Below are positions 35,520 to 47,465 of a stretch of DNA of 64,000 nucleotides, piece after piece (position 1 is the stretch's first letter; each line of letters starts with the position of its first letter). The DNA lies in the NCBI GenBank assembly GCA_011037195.1, contig JAAEAF010002759.1:62001-126000 (forward strand). Direction: 5' to 3'. Under the pieces are notes generated by a model. The model was not told the origin of the DNA. It saw nothing but the letters and a program-made list of their open reading frames with translations, and made no database searches. The position numbers and the translations under genes are program-made. The DNA comes from Triatoma infestans (Eukaryota > Arthropoda > Insecta > Hemiptera > Reduviidae).

Positions 35520-36535
35520 AACACACAAAAATCTGGTGTGAAACACTCACACAACTTTCTCTTACACCAATTTTCAAAATTGTAATTGACAAATTTTATA
35601 GTGTGTGTACTAAATTTGATGAAATTCGTTAGAGTTCGTGGAAAACTGAAAAAAAAAAATGTTCAGTAAAAGCGTACTTCCGGGTTACTTATATTCTTAA
35701 AACTCGGAATTTTGGCCATCTATTTATTTCTAATTAATTTTGTTTGGATGGTAGAATTGGATGTATAATCAACTATGATAGCACTTGGAGAAAAACCTAA
35801 CCCCACCCATCCCCGAAAAGTGACCTTAAATGAATTGTTCCAGAGAAATGTTTAAAACAAATGTTGTAGATCATTGTATGTGTAGTTGATAAACCAAGTT
35901 TGAAGAAAATCGTCTTGAGAAAATTGCAAGAAAGTAGAAAAAAATACTAAAAGACTGAAAAATACATTTTAGTAAAAACGCACTTCCGGTCATCCGATTT
36001 TTTTCAAACTAGGAATTTCAACAACACATTTAATTTCTAATTAATATTATTTAGATGATAGAATTGTTTAATAAACTGTAATAGCACTTTAGAGGACAAC
36101 ACCCTCCCCTAAAAGTTACCTTAAATGCATTTTCCCGGAGAACTGTTCAAATAGAAATTGTAGATCCTTGTATGTGTAGTTGATAAAACAAGTTTAATGA
36201 AAATCGTAGGAGCCAGTTTTGAGAAAAAAGTGAAAAAAACCACTAGTAAAGTGATACTTCCGGTCGAGGAATTTTGACTGCTGACATTCTGTCGGATCCC
36301 ATGGTGATACCCAAACGGAATGTCAAGTTTGAACTTACTGCGAGTTTTCGTTTTTGAGCTATGCTGTTCACATACATACATAAATACACACACATATACA
36401 CACAGAGTATTTGCTAAAAACTACTTTTTTGGACACAGGGGACCTCAAAACGGATATTTCCGGTGAAAACTCGATATCGAAAATTTGACACGATTACAAT
36501 ACTTCCTCTAACTAGGAGTAAGGGAAAGTAAAAAA
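35520..36535 (-). repeat. 1-kb hairpin-ended repeat, near-complete copy, minus orientation
   Basis: One end carries ggtgtgaaacactcacac (35535-35555) and the other carries cctctaactaggagtaagg with gaaagta (about 36503-36530). The inside has two to three degenerate tandem units, each with an accggaagtgc/gcacttccggt word, a gttaccttaaatgcattttc segment, a ttctctaaagtgc-like segment and aatattatttagatgatag. It is the mirror of the copy at 51341-52345. No coding frame. Confidence 0.65.
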
Positions 36536-36610
36536 AAATAATAATTTTTTAGTTTCAATTAAATAATTTATTGTTTCTGATATTACTTTTAATAAAATAA
36601 GAAGTTGTTG

Positions 36611-36830
36611 TGGTTGGTTCCGCAGAGCTGGAAAGCATTACAGATGATGTTCCGTCGAGCGTTCGCCCATCATCAGGATGCTTTTTGTCAAACAGTGTGA
36701 TGACACAGATTTGCACAGAGCAAATTTAGTTGATACACTGTTTGATAAAAAGCATCCTGATGATGGGCGAACGCCCGAAACCGGTCGATGACAACGAAAA
36801 GAAGCAGGCTATCACGGAAAATATCTTTGA
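36611..36830. mobile_element. hammerhead-like foldback, family 1, short form
   Basis: The left arm runs ggttggttccgcagagctgg to gttcgcccatcatcaggatg and aacagtgtgatgacac; the right arm mirrors it and ends gcaggctatcacggaaaata. The left arm has a deletion that removes the GAAAC complement, and the right arm keeps an intact core (36752-36792). The central tttagttgatacactgttt links the arms. Confidence 0.75.
36752..36792 (+). ncRNA. hammerhead-ribozyme-like core (family 1, intact)
   Basis: Seen: CATC before CTGATGA (36757-36763), an extra T, hairpin GGGCGAACGCCC, GAAAC (36777-36781), CGG, TC (36785-36786), then GATGAC. CATC pairs with GATG for a 4-bp stem I. The hairpin stem GGGCG/CGCCC is 5 bp but leaves only a 2-base AA loop, so 4 bp with a GAAC loop is more realistic. 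ACCGGT is a self-complementary stem III that would need two molecules. Cleavage would be expected after the C of TC. This is the best family-1 core. Confidence 0.6.
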
Positions 36831-37199
36831 AAATAAGAATAATTACTGAAATCATGAGATAACTAAAAAAGAAAAAGTATGAACAAAACGCATCAGATTC
36901 CTCAGGCTCGAATACGTTTGTTCACCAAAACCAACATTTTGCCTTCTTCTTCAAGTCTGATTGGCAAACTTCACAAAATTCTTAAAAAAATGTATTTTCC
37001 TGATTATCCAATTTTAATTGTTCCCATGGTGATCAACGTTCCAATCTGGGATACCTACTTCTGCTTAATTACATTCCTGGATCTACACTGTTATATAAGA
37101 ACTTGAACGTTCAGTACCTAAATTGAACAACTTGCCTCGAACATCTTATTTAACTTGCTTCATCTAACCTTCTTGGAATGAAGCGCTGCTCATATAATT

Positions 37200-38030
37200 T
37201 AGCCATCTATTGGAAGTGCGGCTAGCTAATGCGTCATAATGTATTCGGCCTTTCTGAAAGTCTCGAGCTGCCTGCTATTAAGCTTTCGACACCAGACTTT
37301 TCCTCGTCAGGCTTAAGTTCACTATTCCCTCAAGCCCTTGGCTTCATGACCTCCACCATCGTGGTAGTATTATTCGGAAATTCTCTATTTTTGCTGATTA
37401 GAATGTGTTCATAACGTAATAAGGTCCAAGGAGCATCTGACATTTGATGTTCGGCTGAATTCTCTTCATTTCTACCAAATTGTTGCACATTACTGGCATG
37501 GTGATCGTAATAATGTTCAGGTAGGTTGGGTGCCAGGATACAAGATTACAGATTGCCAAAGAAAGATGCCTTACAGCGGCTTATTCTGATATCTCGTACA
37601 AAACCGTTTGTGGGGCCATTGAGAAACGGTGTGGAAACAAACCCATTACTGGTAAATTATTGTTGTGCAGAAATACTCCCAGAATTTTTTTTGGAAGGCC
37701 CTTCAAGGAATCACACAATTCATCTTCTTGGCAAAACGAAAGTAGAGCCAAGAAGAATCACTGCCTTAGTCATAGGGCATTGTCTTTTAAGGAAGCATTT
37801 ACATAGTATACGGATCTCATTGAGAATCTTCTGTGTAGGAAATGTGGTCAGAAGGACATAAAAATCGTTTCGTCTTCTTGGAGAGTATGAGCAAGCGATT
37901 CCAAAAATGTGGCGCCTGTAATTTGATGGAACCTGGGAGTGGAGATTTTTCTGGCGTTTTTTAAATGAGACAAGGCTGATGTAAGTTGTTTTGTATGTAT
38001 GTTCCATAATGGGCTCATCGGTGCAGAACT
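37200..38030 (+). pseudogene. strongly decayed LINE RNase H / C-terminal region
   Basis: Short pieces in changing frames look like this family: VGWVPGYKITDCQRK (from WVPGH...GNE), KPFVGPLRNGVE, then EPRRITALVIGHCLLRKHLH and a Cys piece in NVVRRT. These are the RNase H end and the region before the terminal Cys cluster in RNase-H LINEs. No frame is open for more than about 110 codons. Confidence 0.5.
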
Positions 38031-39272
38031 TTCTTATGGAGCCCGTATCCTAGATTACATTAGATTATTGACATGCTTCGTATCTCCATGAAGCATAAAT
38101 GCCTATCATTTTTATCTGAAAGATTATTCAGGAAAATTGAATTTTTTGGTGGGTTTTTTGGGAGAGTGGCAATGTTAAGTTTCCCTTTAAAGTATTTGGA
38201 AATTACCATTTGTATAGGTGAGACACGCTTGCATGAAGGACCAGTTTCATATACACAGAGACTTTAATCGGTAGGCACAGGCAGTGGATTGTAATTCTCA
38301 CATTGTGAACGGGAAAGTAACATTCTTTTTATCTGTCTAAATCCAATGCCATCTGTATTTGGTGACCCAAGCTCGACCAGTATCACTTCAATGTAATATA
38401 ATATTAAATACATTAAATATATAGCTAGAAATTAAATTTCGAGGAAAATAGATTGACCTGTTTACACAATAGCTTTCTTAGTTTTCTGGATTTTTTTTTT
38501 CCTGGATTTAAACTTGGGAATGTTAACTGCGAAAATATAAATTTGGCATATTTTTGTGGGGGAACTAAGATTAAAGAAGTTTAAAATGCAAAAATAGTAT
38601 TCTATTATTATAGTATTTTGTCAGTAATGGGCTAGATGGCAGCGCTGTCATGCTGTCTCCTGTGCAATCACATTGATTATCTGATCCTAAAATGGCATAA
38701 TGAGCATCTCCCACTACACTTATGTGGTTTATTAAAAATTCCAGTTTTTTAAACGAAAATTTGTCAATTAACATTGTGATATTTGCAATTAGAGAAAATC
38801 GTATAAATGTGTTACACAGCATATTCTTTTTTATTTCTTCGTATCTCACAGCGACCCTAAAAATGTTTGAGGTTGGATGAATATATTGAAAAATGTAAAC
38901 AACTGACAAAAGCAAGAGCAAAAAAAAAAAAAAAAAACTTGACCACCAACTTATCTTCCTTATCTTCTCTTGAACTATCAATGGGAAGTACGTTAACTAA
39001 AGCCATCTTCCACCTTTACCATATACCTTACCGTATATACATTTTGTGTGTATGTATGTTTTATATATTATGAATATCTATAAAAATTTCTAGAAGTTGT
39101 AATCAATAATTAGTTTTGGAATTCAGTGTTTTTATAACTTTGCAAATTTATGTCAATATTGATAGCCAAGTTTCAATTAAACTAGATTTATGCAACAAAG
39201 TAATATAAAATTTAATGAATTAAAATTTCTTTTTTTTTTTCTTTGTTATACATACGAATACTTGAAATATAC

Positions 39273-39311
<39 letters not shown>

Positions 39312-39623
39312 AACGTCCATGTTTTTCTCTTAAAATTCATTGCTTTAAAGTGAATTTATATGAAACAAATGTGGCCATTCTCTCACGGCCGCCCACCTCA
39401 GTGAACATGAATTGCTCATTTATTTTTTTGTTACTGAAGTATTCAAACTGTGTCTGTCAGTTGCCACATTCCATTAATTAGAGCTTCTGGCGTTATACAA
39501 GAGATGAGAATTGAATTTACTTGAAATGAAGGGATTTAAGCCCACATAATGTGGTCTGTGGTTTCTATACCGACCATTATCACAAATTAAAAGTCGTTTA
39601 AATAATTTATTACTGTTCTTTTA

Positions 39624-39654
<31 letters not shown>

Positions 39655-40017
39655 GTATAAAATTCATTATTATTAATTATATTTACTTTACTATGTTCAA
39701 TGTGTTATATTTACATTAGATTATTTGTTTCAATTGGCTGATTAGAAATCTAAAGTAAAAGTCCTTATTATCTACTTCAGATGCAGTTTTGGCCAGTAAA
39801 TCTCACTTTAAGAAGGTGAATCATTATCAGTGTATTTTTTTTTATAGATATATAAATTTTATTATTAATCCTTTATTTAATCACAATATATTCAAAAGTC
39901 TTAGAAAATATATTTTTACTACAACTACTTGATCAAATAACCTCAGAGTAGTCATCGAAACTTGGATTATTTAAACTAAAAAACATGAATAATTTTACGT
40001 TTCCGCGACCTTCTAAT
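38031..40017. other. AT-rich non-coding stretch with simple repeats
   Basis: It contains an (AT)n run at about 39275-39309 and an (ATT)n run at 39624-39653. No gene recognised. Confidence 0.45.
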
Positions 40018-40062
40018 GCAAAACACTCAGGTTTTCGTGTTGATATCGCGTCATTGGTTTAT

Positions 40063-40105
40063 TATAAATCGACCATTTCAACTATATTGCAATAGTTTTC
40101 TTCAG
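40063..40105 (-). ncRNA. hammerhead-ribozyme-like core (family 4, degenerate)
   Basis: On the minus strand: CTGAAGA (40105-40099), an extra A, hairpin AACTAT-tgcaat-ATAGTT, GAAA, then TGGTC and GATTTATAA. Stem III has lost its palindrome, so activity is doubtful. Confidence 0.35.
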
Positions 40106-40673
40106 TGTAGTGTTGACTTAAATGTTAAATATACAATGGCAGGATATGTGATGTGGTTGGTAGAAAAATGGAGAAAAATGGTGTTATCTAATTTCCTCTC
40201 AATCTTATACGAAAAGGTAGGAGGGTGCTTGTGCTTGGCTGACAGGTGGCAAACATGTTCTGCTTAGATGGAGTTCTTCTTCTCTATTAAACAGTTTTCC
40301 TCTTTCCAAATAGAAAATGAGAAACCGTTCTGTCGTTTGAGCAGAACTTGACTACCCCCCGCACGGAGAAAGAAAAGAAAATTGCAAAAGAAAAAAATAA
40401 TTAACGGTTTTCCAGAGCAAAATAAAGGCTACAACTTTGGCAGAAGAACAGAGGGAAGGGACACTCAGACCCTGTCACGCGCCAGCCAATCAATATATGG
40501 AAGGGAAAAATTAAGTCTCGCCCATTACCTACAGAGATTTACATTTGTCTGTGGGGAGTGAGGGAGTAGGCCACACCACTTTTCTGCTTCTTCTAGAGCA
40601 CCCACACTATATTTGGCCAGTGTGCACTTAGCATTCAAACCAACACTCCTCTCAATAAATTTGTTGCAATATA

Positions 40674-40918
40674 TCAGAGATATTTTCCCTGGTAGCCTGC
40701 TACTTTTCGTGGTTATTATCAACCGGTTTCGGATGTTCGCCCATCATCAGAAAGTTTTTTCAAAACAGTGTGTGATAACATAGACTTGCAAAGAGCAAAA
40801 TTGAGCATACTTAATGTGTATAAACTAAATTCGCAACGCCCTAAACCGGTCGAAAACCACGAAAAGAAGCAGGCTATTACGGAAAATATCTCTATGTTTT
40901 CCAGCTCTGCGGAACCAA
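40674..40918. mobile_element. hammerhead-like foldback, family 1, nested in family 4
   Basis: The left arm is atcagagatattttccctgg to the core complement at 40717-40754; the right arm is ccctaaaccggtcgaaaacc to tttccagctctgcggaacca. The left core on the minus strand keeps CTGATGA, GAAAC and a GGT TC-like end with the last C changed to T. The right core has lost its hairpin. Confidence 0.65.
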
Positions 40919-42101
40919 TCACAACTACTATTAAAATGCAGTTGAAACGTCGGTTTATCACAAACCAATGACGAAGTCTTAACACAAAAACCTAAGTGTC
41001 TAGGTAAAATAATCTAGACTATGTACCTTTCCTTTTCAATTTAAATTCCTTAAAACATAACAAAAATTAAAACTTCGTCAATTTTTTTTTAATTTTTATT
41101 TTTGCTACTTGAACAGAGCAAATAAGTCACCAATAAATAACACCGTAATTATTGTTCCCCATTTCTTTTGACTTCATAAACTAATTTGATTTTAACTAAT
41201 TTGATTCTGTAGTAAATTTCTGTATATTCTGGAAATGCCCAATTAACTTTCATAAATATATATCTGGTTTGTTTTTTTTCATGTAATAATACAATTCCAA
41301 GTTCGTCATTATGAACTAAAATGGTGATTAGATTGGGAAATTGGAGGACATTCTGCATTAAAGATAAGCATTTCACAGTCGCACCCTCCTCTTGCTACTA
41401 TATTTTTTATAGTCTAACATGAGATAGTTTGATTTGTGATTGTGTTGCTATCACTGTATAATGAGGTTTATCTTACAGCCAATACTGGCCAGATGATGAA
41501 GTGAATGTCTACAAATTGTGGTGTAGAATCCTCTATTTGGTGTGAAGATAAACTTTAATCATTCGTAATAAATAAATAAATATTAAATGCTGCAATTATA
41601 AGGGTAAAAGTAAGTATAAGTATTAAATTTTCCAGTATTTCGGAAGACCGAACCCACTTTAACTAAGCTCAAATATTTTGTAGTTAATTACAAATAAATT
41701 TAAAAATATAGGTAAATACAAAATTTCCATCTTATACATATATATTTATAATGCTTTTTGGCAGATATCATACACATATAAATAAAGATTACCTCAAAAT
41801 CCCCACTGCCCACTGTTTTAAAAATTCTAGCAATATAAAAAACGTATACAAAAATATGTCACAAATAAATATTTACAAATTAACATTTAAATTGATTTTG
41901 ACATATAACATCTATCTTGATTTATTACATTTTTTTCCCCCTTTCTTACTCCAGAAGAGAAACTAATGCACGGTCGTGTCAAATTTTTGAAAATTGAATT
42001 TTTCATGGAAATATATTACATTTTGAGATCTCCTGAGTATAACAAAAACTGGTTTCCTCGTAACTGTACCGACTGTTATCTGTCTGTATGAGTAAAATAG
42101 A

Positions 42102-42235
42102 TCAGAGATATTTTCCATGATAGTATGCTTAATTTTGTGGCCACAGTTTAGTTTTGAATGTTCGCCTATCGTCTAAAAAAACCACTATGATAACACAGAC
42201 TTGCACAGAAGTAAAATCAGTTTATACACTCATAT
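42102..42235 (+). mobile_element. hammerhead-like family 1, single decayed arm
   Basis: Only one arm is seen (agagatattttccatgatag, gttcgcctatcgtc, gataacacagacttgcacag, agtttatacactc). The core is lost. Confidence 0.45.
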
Positions 42236-42289
42236 CTACAAAATTTGTACACAAATATCCTTTAAGACTGCGATACAATTTAAAACTGT

Positions 42290-42690
42290 GCTTGACATAA
42301 AAGAAAAGGTATTTTATCCGTCGTAGCATTGCATATTCCTTTTGTTTCTGACCGACCGGTTTCGGATTCAATCCATCGTCAATGCAAATTTACCAAGTTC
42401 GTGTAGAGAGAGTTCACTTCAAAGCAATGTTTCTGTTACATATACACTTGTTGGTTTGTTGATATGTTGATATATGTGCTTGAGATTCAAAGGTGGAACA
42501 TTCAAAGGCCGAACCTCCTCTACATATATACAACCAACAAACCAGCAAGTGTGAGTGTAACAGAAACATTGCGTTGAAATGAACTTTTTACACGAACTTG
42601 GTGAATTTGCTCTGACTATGGATGAAAATCCGCAACCGGTCTGGAACAAGAGGAATATAGAACGATGGATAAAATTCGAGATGGTATCCA
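42290..42690. mobile_element. hammerhead-like inverted-arm element, family 2, full pair
   Basis: The left arm (attttatccgtcgtagcatt, tgaccgaccggtttcgg, aatccatcgtc, caagttcgtgtagagag, aatgtttctgttacata) returns inverted from about 42520 (ctacatatatacaaccaaca, tgtaacagaaacattgc, tgaaaatccgcaaccggtc). It is the only complete pair of family 2; single arms lie at 47240 and 57600. Confidence 0.6.
42348..42383 (-). ncRNA. hammerhead-ribozyme-like core (family 2)
   Basis: On the minus strand: TTGACGA (family form CTGACGA, first base changed), an extra T, hairpin GGAT-TGA-ATCC, GAAAC, CGG, TC, then GGTCAG. The right arm at about 42612-42643 has CTGACTA and GCAAC and is more decayed. Confidence 0.4.
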
Positions 42691-43238
42691 GCATTGCAGA
42701 TCCATCCACATATTCAATAAAAAAAAAGGGGGGGGGGTTAAAATATATCACTGAGGTGTTTTGTGTGGCAGCGCTCTTTGTCTTAATCAACAATGATTGT
42801 AGCAGCACTTTAACTTAAAAAAAACCATAAGTTACAGCCTTCCTCCCAGTATTTCCTATACTTTAATTTTGCGGAAAATGTTTTGCACATAAAAGTGAAA
42901 CGTTGTTAACATTAAGTTAACGTTCCGAATTAATGAAAGTCGTTCCAGCCGAGCAAATACCAAAAGCTCAAAAACCAATTCCATAAAGTTGTACTTCTGT
43001 TTAAATGATTTACTTCATATGTTGCATTGGAAATAGCACGACAATAAATATATTTAATTCTAATGCATAGATGGTTGATATACATTGCATTGAAATGCGA
43101 ACTTACTTCAGAGGGTAGTCTTAACTTTAACTCTTAACTTAACTCTTAACTTTACTGCTCTACCAAAACCCGCCTGAAAAATAAATTTAATAGAAAAAAT
43201 ATTAAACTGAAATAAAAGGGCACTAAAAATGTAGATAA

Positions 43239-43585
43239 TGTAATAGGATCCCTCCCTTCGGATCCTATTACATCAATGGATTTCAGAAAGAAAGAATGTC
43301 GGTTGCAACTAGAAGTATGGGCGAACAGTGTATAACCGAAAATTAGCACAAACTGCCTTGACTTTACACTAAAATATATAAAATGGTAGTGAGAGGTAAA
43401 GAGAAAGGTTGATGACGCGTTGTGACTGCTGTATGTGCTCTGCTGCAAGACTGTCGGCAGACTCGCTTCTATGGCAGGACACAGCTGTATTTAAACGGTT
43501 TCTCCCACTCTGGTCTGGCCCATACTAGAGAGTGTTCTTGTCTCTCTCTCTCTGCTTTGGATCCCTCTCTTTGGATCCTATTACA
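43239..43585 (+). mobile_element. small solo-LTR-like element with exact 4-bp duplication
   Basis: It begins TGTAATAGGATCC, ends GGATCCTATTACA, and is flanked by ATAA on both sides (43235-43238 and 43586-43589). The family motif acaaactgccttgactt lies at about 43352. The first 34 bases contain a perfect echo of its own 3' end (ggatcctattaca at about 43260-43272), forming a hairpin. A TATA-like aaaatatataaaatgg is present. Confidence 0.65.
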
Positions 43586-43619
43586 ATAATATATGAAATG
43601 TAAAGAAAATCATTGAAAA

Positions 43620-43930
43620 GCAATTTTCATGAATATGGAGTAAAGAGAAAAAAAAAAAAAAATCATTTAATAAAATCGCATTTCCGCAGTGGATAGATTT
43701 TGACCGAATCTTCTTGTCAGATGCAGTATCATATCTAATTAGAATTCCAAGTTTGATTTTCCTACGATTTTGTTGTTGCTAAGATATTTTGTTCATGCAG
43801 ACACAGATCGTTCGCTAAAAACATTTTTTTCGTATTCAGGGGACTTCAAAACATTTATTTCCTATAAAAACTCAACTTAAAAAATTTGACCCGATCATGA
43901 ATTTTATAGCAGTGAAAGAAAGTAGTTGTT
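43620..43930 (-). repeat. terminal fragment of the 1-kb hairpin-ended repeat
   Basis: The modules ggatagattttgaccgaatc, attccaagtttgattttcc, and attcaggggacttcaaaac with tttgacccgatcatg are in minus order, like the copy at 35520-36535. Confidence 0.5.
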
Positions 43931-45638
43931 CTCCTAATTGGAGTCCAGATACAATAAATTATATCAACTATCGAAGTAGATATGGCTAACAAATGATTTT
44001 AAGCGATATTATATTGTTTTTAATGATTTTTCTTTTTCTTTTTTTAATATTTTTAAATGATTATTTTAGTAATTACTGTGAAATTACCATAAATAGGGAA
44101 TTTAATAATATCAATAATAAATTAAGTATTTAATGAAACTTCTCTCCTCAATAAGAAGCAAAGTTATTGAACTGGAAGACAAGATTGTAGAATTTAATTA
44201 ATACAAGAACTAATAATTAATTAAAGACATACCGATAGATGGCGTGTAGAATTAACGAACAGTTCAATACCTGTCTTATAGTTTGAATAACTATATTATT
44301 AGTTGGCCCATTCAATTTAATCATATAGATAAAGCCCTCCATAGCTTATTGTATTCCAGCAAGTTATTATAAATAAATTCATTAATAGATTTCATTAGAG
44401 TATATCTTATTGTTAAGATAATTTTCTATTATATTAGTTTTTTTATTTTAATCTTATTATATTGCGATATTTCATATATTATATTTGCAATATATTCAAT
44501 TGTGTATAAGGGTAGCTGGCCTATTGCCTCCTCATTCCTCGAAGCGTCATATTCATACTGCATCTGAAATACAGTTATGTAAACTACTCTGTAATAAATT
44601 CGATTTTGTTTTATATGTATATTGAATTACTCGAGAAATTGATGCCTTTCTAATATGAAACATTAAGCTAACATAATCTTTTTTCTGTATAAAGAATCCA
44701 TCGTAATTTCAACTTACGTCCTTTCCTGCGGGTGTATCTTTATCTTCGACAGTGGAATGGAAGTATTACGCATTACTCCCCTCCCCTTGTTTATTCTGCC
44801 TAATCAGTGTTATATCATATTTTGGTGTGCTGAGTAAAGAGCTTTGGCAACAGTAGACGTTGTATCTTCCTAAACTTAAGAGATTTTTGTGGGTGTAAGA
44901 GATTTCGAGAATTAAAGTACATTTACGATTCAGTGGTATATTCATTAAAGTAAAAGATACTGCAAGGACTTCACATTTAAATAAGAAAAACATTAGCGTA
45001 AGGTTAGTAGAGTGAAACGGCATGACAAACTAATCAGGCAGAGCATTTCTTTCTTGAGGAATGAAGAGGTACATACGTATATCTCGGTTGAAAATGCCGT
45101 CCTTTTTACTGTGGTCGAACCAACCTTACTATTCCCCTTATTTTTCTTTACTTGAGTTAAATAGGCAGGTCTTGACTTCCCAGGTTTAATGCTGAGATAG
45201 TTGTGATATAAGGTATTGCTCGGATGGATGTCATATGTGAGTCCACCACATTATGCTGCTATAAAGAATTCGAATCCAAGAAAACAAACCATTCATCTAT
45301 CGCGCAAAATCACTTGAGTTGTTGGGGGTTGCGTTATATTGATTTGCAGGTCCTACTTAGTAAGGAGCATATTTCCTCGGTTTCCTAGGACACAGCCTCC
45401 TTAGGAAAGATTAACACATATGGTTCCCAATAGATTACCAAATATGGTCGAAGTTATCACTGATATATCATAGTAAATATGGAGGCAAAATGGGCCAATT
45501 GTCGCCTAAGTACACCTAACCTCGGATGAGATCCTTGGATATTACTGTGCCTTGTATTAAAAGTTACGTTTTTTGGAACATTGTTGAAACGATTTTCAAC
45601 ATATTTCTTGTCTTACTTGTTCCACCCACCGTCTAGCT
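43931..45638. other. non-coding stretch
   Basis: No gene recognised. About 44760-45060 holds a decayed piece of the small LTR family (agatactgcaaggacttcac at about 44955). Confidence 0.35.
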
Positions 45639-45973
45639 ATATAATGGATGTGTTAGGTGGAGAGAATTTGTCTGGTTGATGAAATGAGATTGACTTTAAC
45701 TTTGTTAACACAGGTTAACTAATATATTAATAAAGAGACACAGACTGCCTGGACTTTATAATAGAGAAATGTTTAAGGTAGAGTGGTAAATGGGTAATGA
45801 CACGTAGTGATTGGATCTATCGTACTGTCCTCAACTGTATCGAACTGTATTCTCATAGACTGTCTGTCACTATATTTATACAGTTTCTCCCACTCTAATC
45901 CGAGAGAGTGCTTAGGTTTGTTTCTCTTCTCTTACTGTCTTTGGTTGCTGATCCCTCTTTGGTTGCTGTTACA
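45639..45973 (+). mobile_element. small solo-LTR-like element
   Basis: It ends tttggttgctgttaca and begins with ATATAATGGATG. AGCT flanks both ends (45635-45638 and 45974-45977), though the shared AGCTATA makes the precise edge uncertain. The family motif cacagactgcctggactt is at about 45740. Confidence 0.5.
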
Positions 45974-46489
45974 AGCTATAAATGTATTTATTTGAACAAA
46001 ACACTACAAAAAGGGAAAATCGCACTATAAAAAGAAAAAAAAATTATCAACTTGTCAGTCTGTTTAACACTATCGCTGCACCTTACACAAAGATTTCGGG
46101 AAAACTGGTCAGCAAGAAGTACGTGGTTCTTCTCTCGTTCTCTCAGATTATCTGATTATCTGAAACTTCGCATTCTAGTCAGCATCCATTTTTGGTGTCA
46201 AGCAGAAGGCGGCACTTTCAGACGCTCCTGCTCACCGAGAGAGAATAGTTAGGGCTCACCTTCCGAGCGCCGTATTTGGTCACACTCCATTTCTACACGA
46301 AATTGCACTGCTGTGAATCAAACTAGAGGCGGATCTAAGGGAGAATGTAAAAAAAAATTCCCAAGCGATTACGGTCGTAATCGCTGGTAATCTAAGATGA
46401 TGATTGTGAGACGGAGAAGTAACTTTCATTAGACTTATTCATAAAAGTTAACTCTTTCCTAACATAAAAGCCTAACAGGTTAATCCATC

Positions 46490-46757
46490 TCATGACGGAT
46501 TGTTTGGGCTGTGACTAGATTAGGTTCAGGACCTTTGGCCGGAATAGGATATCGGTAGAAGAGGTTAAGCTATGTTCTTTCAAGGTTCTGGTGTGATTTG
46601 TTCGGACTGTGGTAAAATTTAGATGGGTAAAACCCGGGCCTGGACTTTTGTTCCAGACCCGGTAGTTGTTATTCTTTTGGGGTAGCTATATGGGGCCAGG
46701 GAGGCTTTGGATAGCGTAGGGTTTCGCCCTCCCCTTCTTTGAATAATAATAATAATA
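46490..46757 (+). repeat. LINE 3' UTR with (TAA)n tail
   Basis: There is no coding part left. The end reads ggggtagctatatggggcc, ggaggctttggatagcgtag, and a microsatellite-like (ATA)n tail at about 46741-46757. The last 70 bp match the tail of the SINE at 29513-29771, as expected if this LINE supplied that SINE's 3' end. Confidence 0.5.
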
Positions 46758-47239
46758 AGATGATGTCCCAGGGTCACATTTGACACCCGTCTTTCCCTTT
46801 ACCATCTTTTTATTTTTTTTCCAAAAGGTGTTTCCTTTCTCTCCTTACTGCAGCGCCCCTTTCCTACGTCCATTAACCGTAGAGAATGTTATTTTCGAAT
46901 TAGGCATTTTCAAAATAGCCGGGGAAGTTCACAATAATATCTACGGTTGTTTTTAAAGCAAGAAACTTATGTTAAGAGCAATCCCCCTTGATTGACTAAG
47001 CAAACACATAAATAATATTTTATTGTATTATAGATATATTTTTATTTTGATTTTTAAAAATCATCCTTTCTATGATTAGAATTAATTGACATATGCTTAG
47101 CAAGAGCATCTCTACATCAGATGTTCTATTGTATTCTATTCTAGAGCTTGAGGCTTCCTATTATACCCATTGAGAGCAGTTTCTGATTTAAAAAAAAAAA
47201 AAAAACGGTGTTGAATATGTGGATGGGTCTGCAATGCTA

Positions 47240-47465
47240 GATAACATCTGGTATTTTATCCGACGTAGCAACACTGGTACACTGGTTGATGAAGATCCTC
47301 TCTACATATATACAACCAACAAACCAACAAGCGTGAATGTAACAGAAATATTATGTTGAAGATGTACTCTCCACACGAAATTGGTGTATTTGCTCTGACA
47401 ATGAATGAAAATCCGAAACCGGTCAGGAACAAAATGAATATGCATGCTACGTCGGATAAGATGTA
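47240..47465 (+). mobile_element. hammerhead-like family 2, single arm
   Basis: It carries the family-2 words ctacatatatacaaccaaca, aatgtaacagaaatatt, tgaaaatccgaaaccggtca and gctacgtcggataagatg. The core has CTGACAA in place of CTGACGA. Confidence 0.5.

Larger units (their letters stand above)
40018..41005. mobile_element. hammerhead-like inverted-arm element, family 4
   Basis: The left arm from about 40018 (ctcaggttttcgtgttgata, tcgtcattggtttat-type words, cgaccatttcaact) returns inverted at 40925-41005 (agttgaaacgtcggtttatc, aaccaatgacgaag, aacacaaaaacctaagtg). The inner continuation of the left arm (agtgttgacttaaatg) returns inverted at about 40560-40672, so the right arm is split by a family-1 foldback (40674-40918). 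The core words differ from family 1 (GAAACGTCGG), which makes this a separate family with the same design. Confidence 0.55.
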
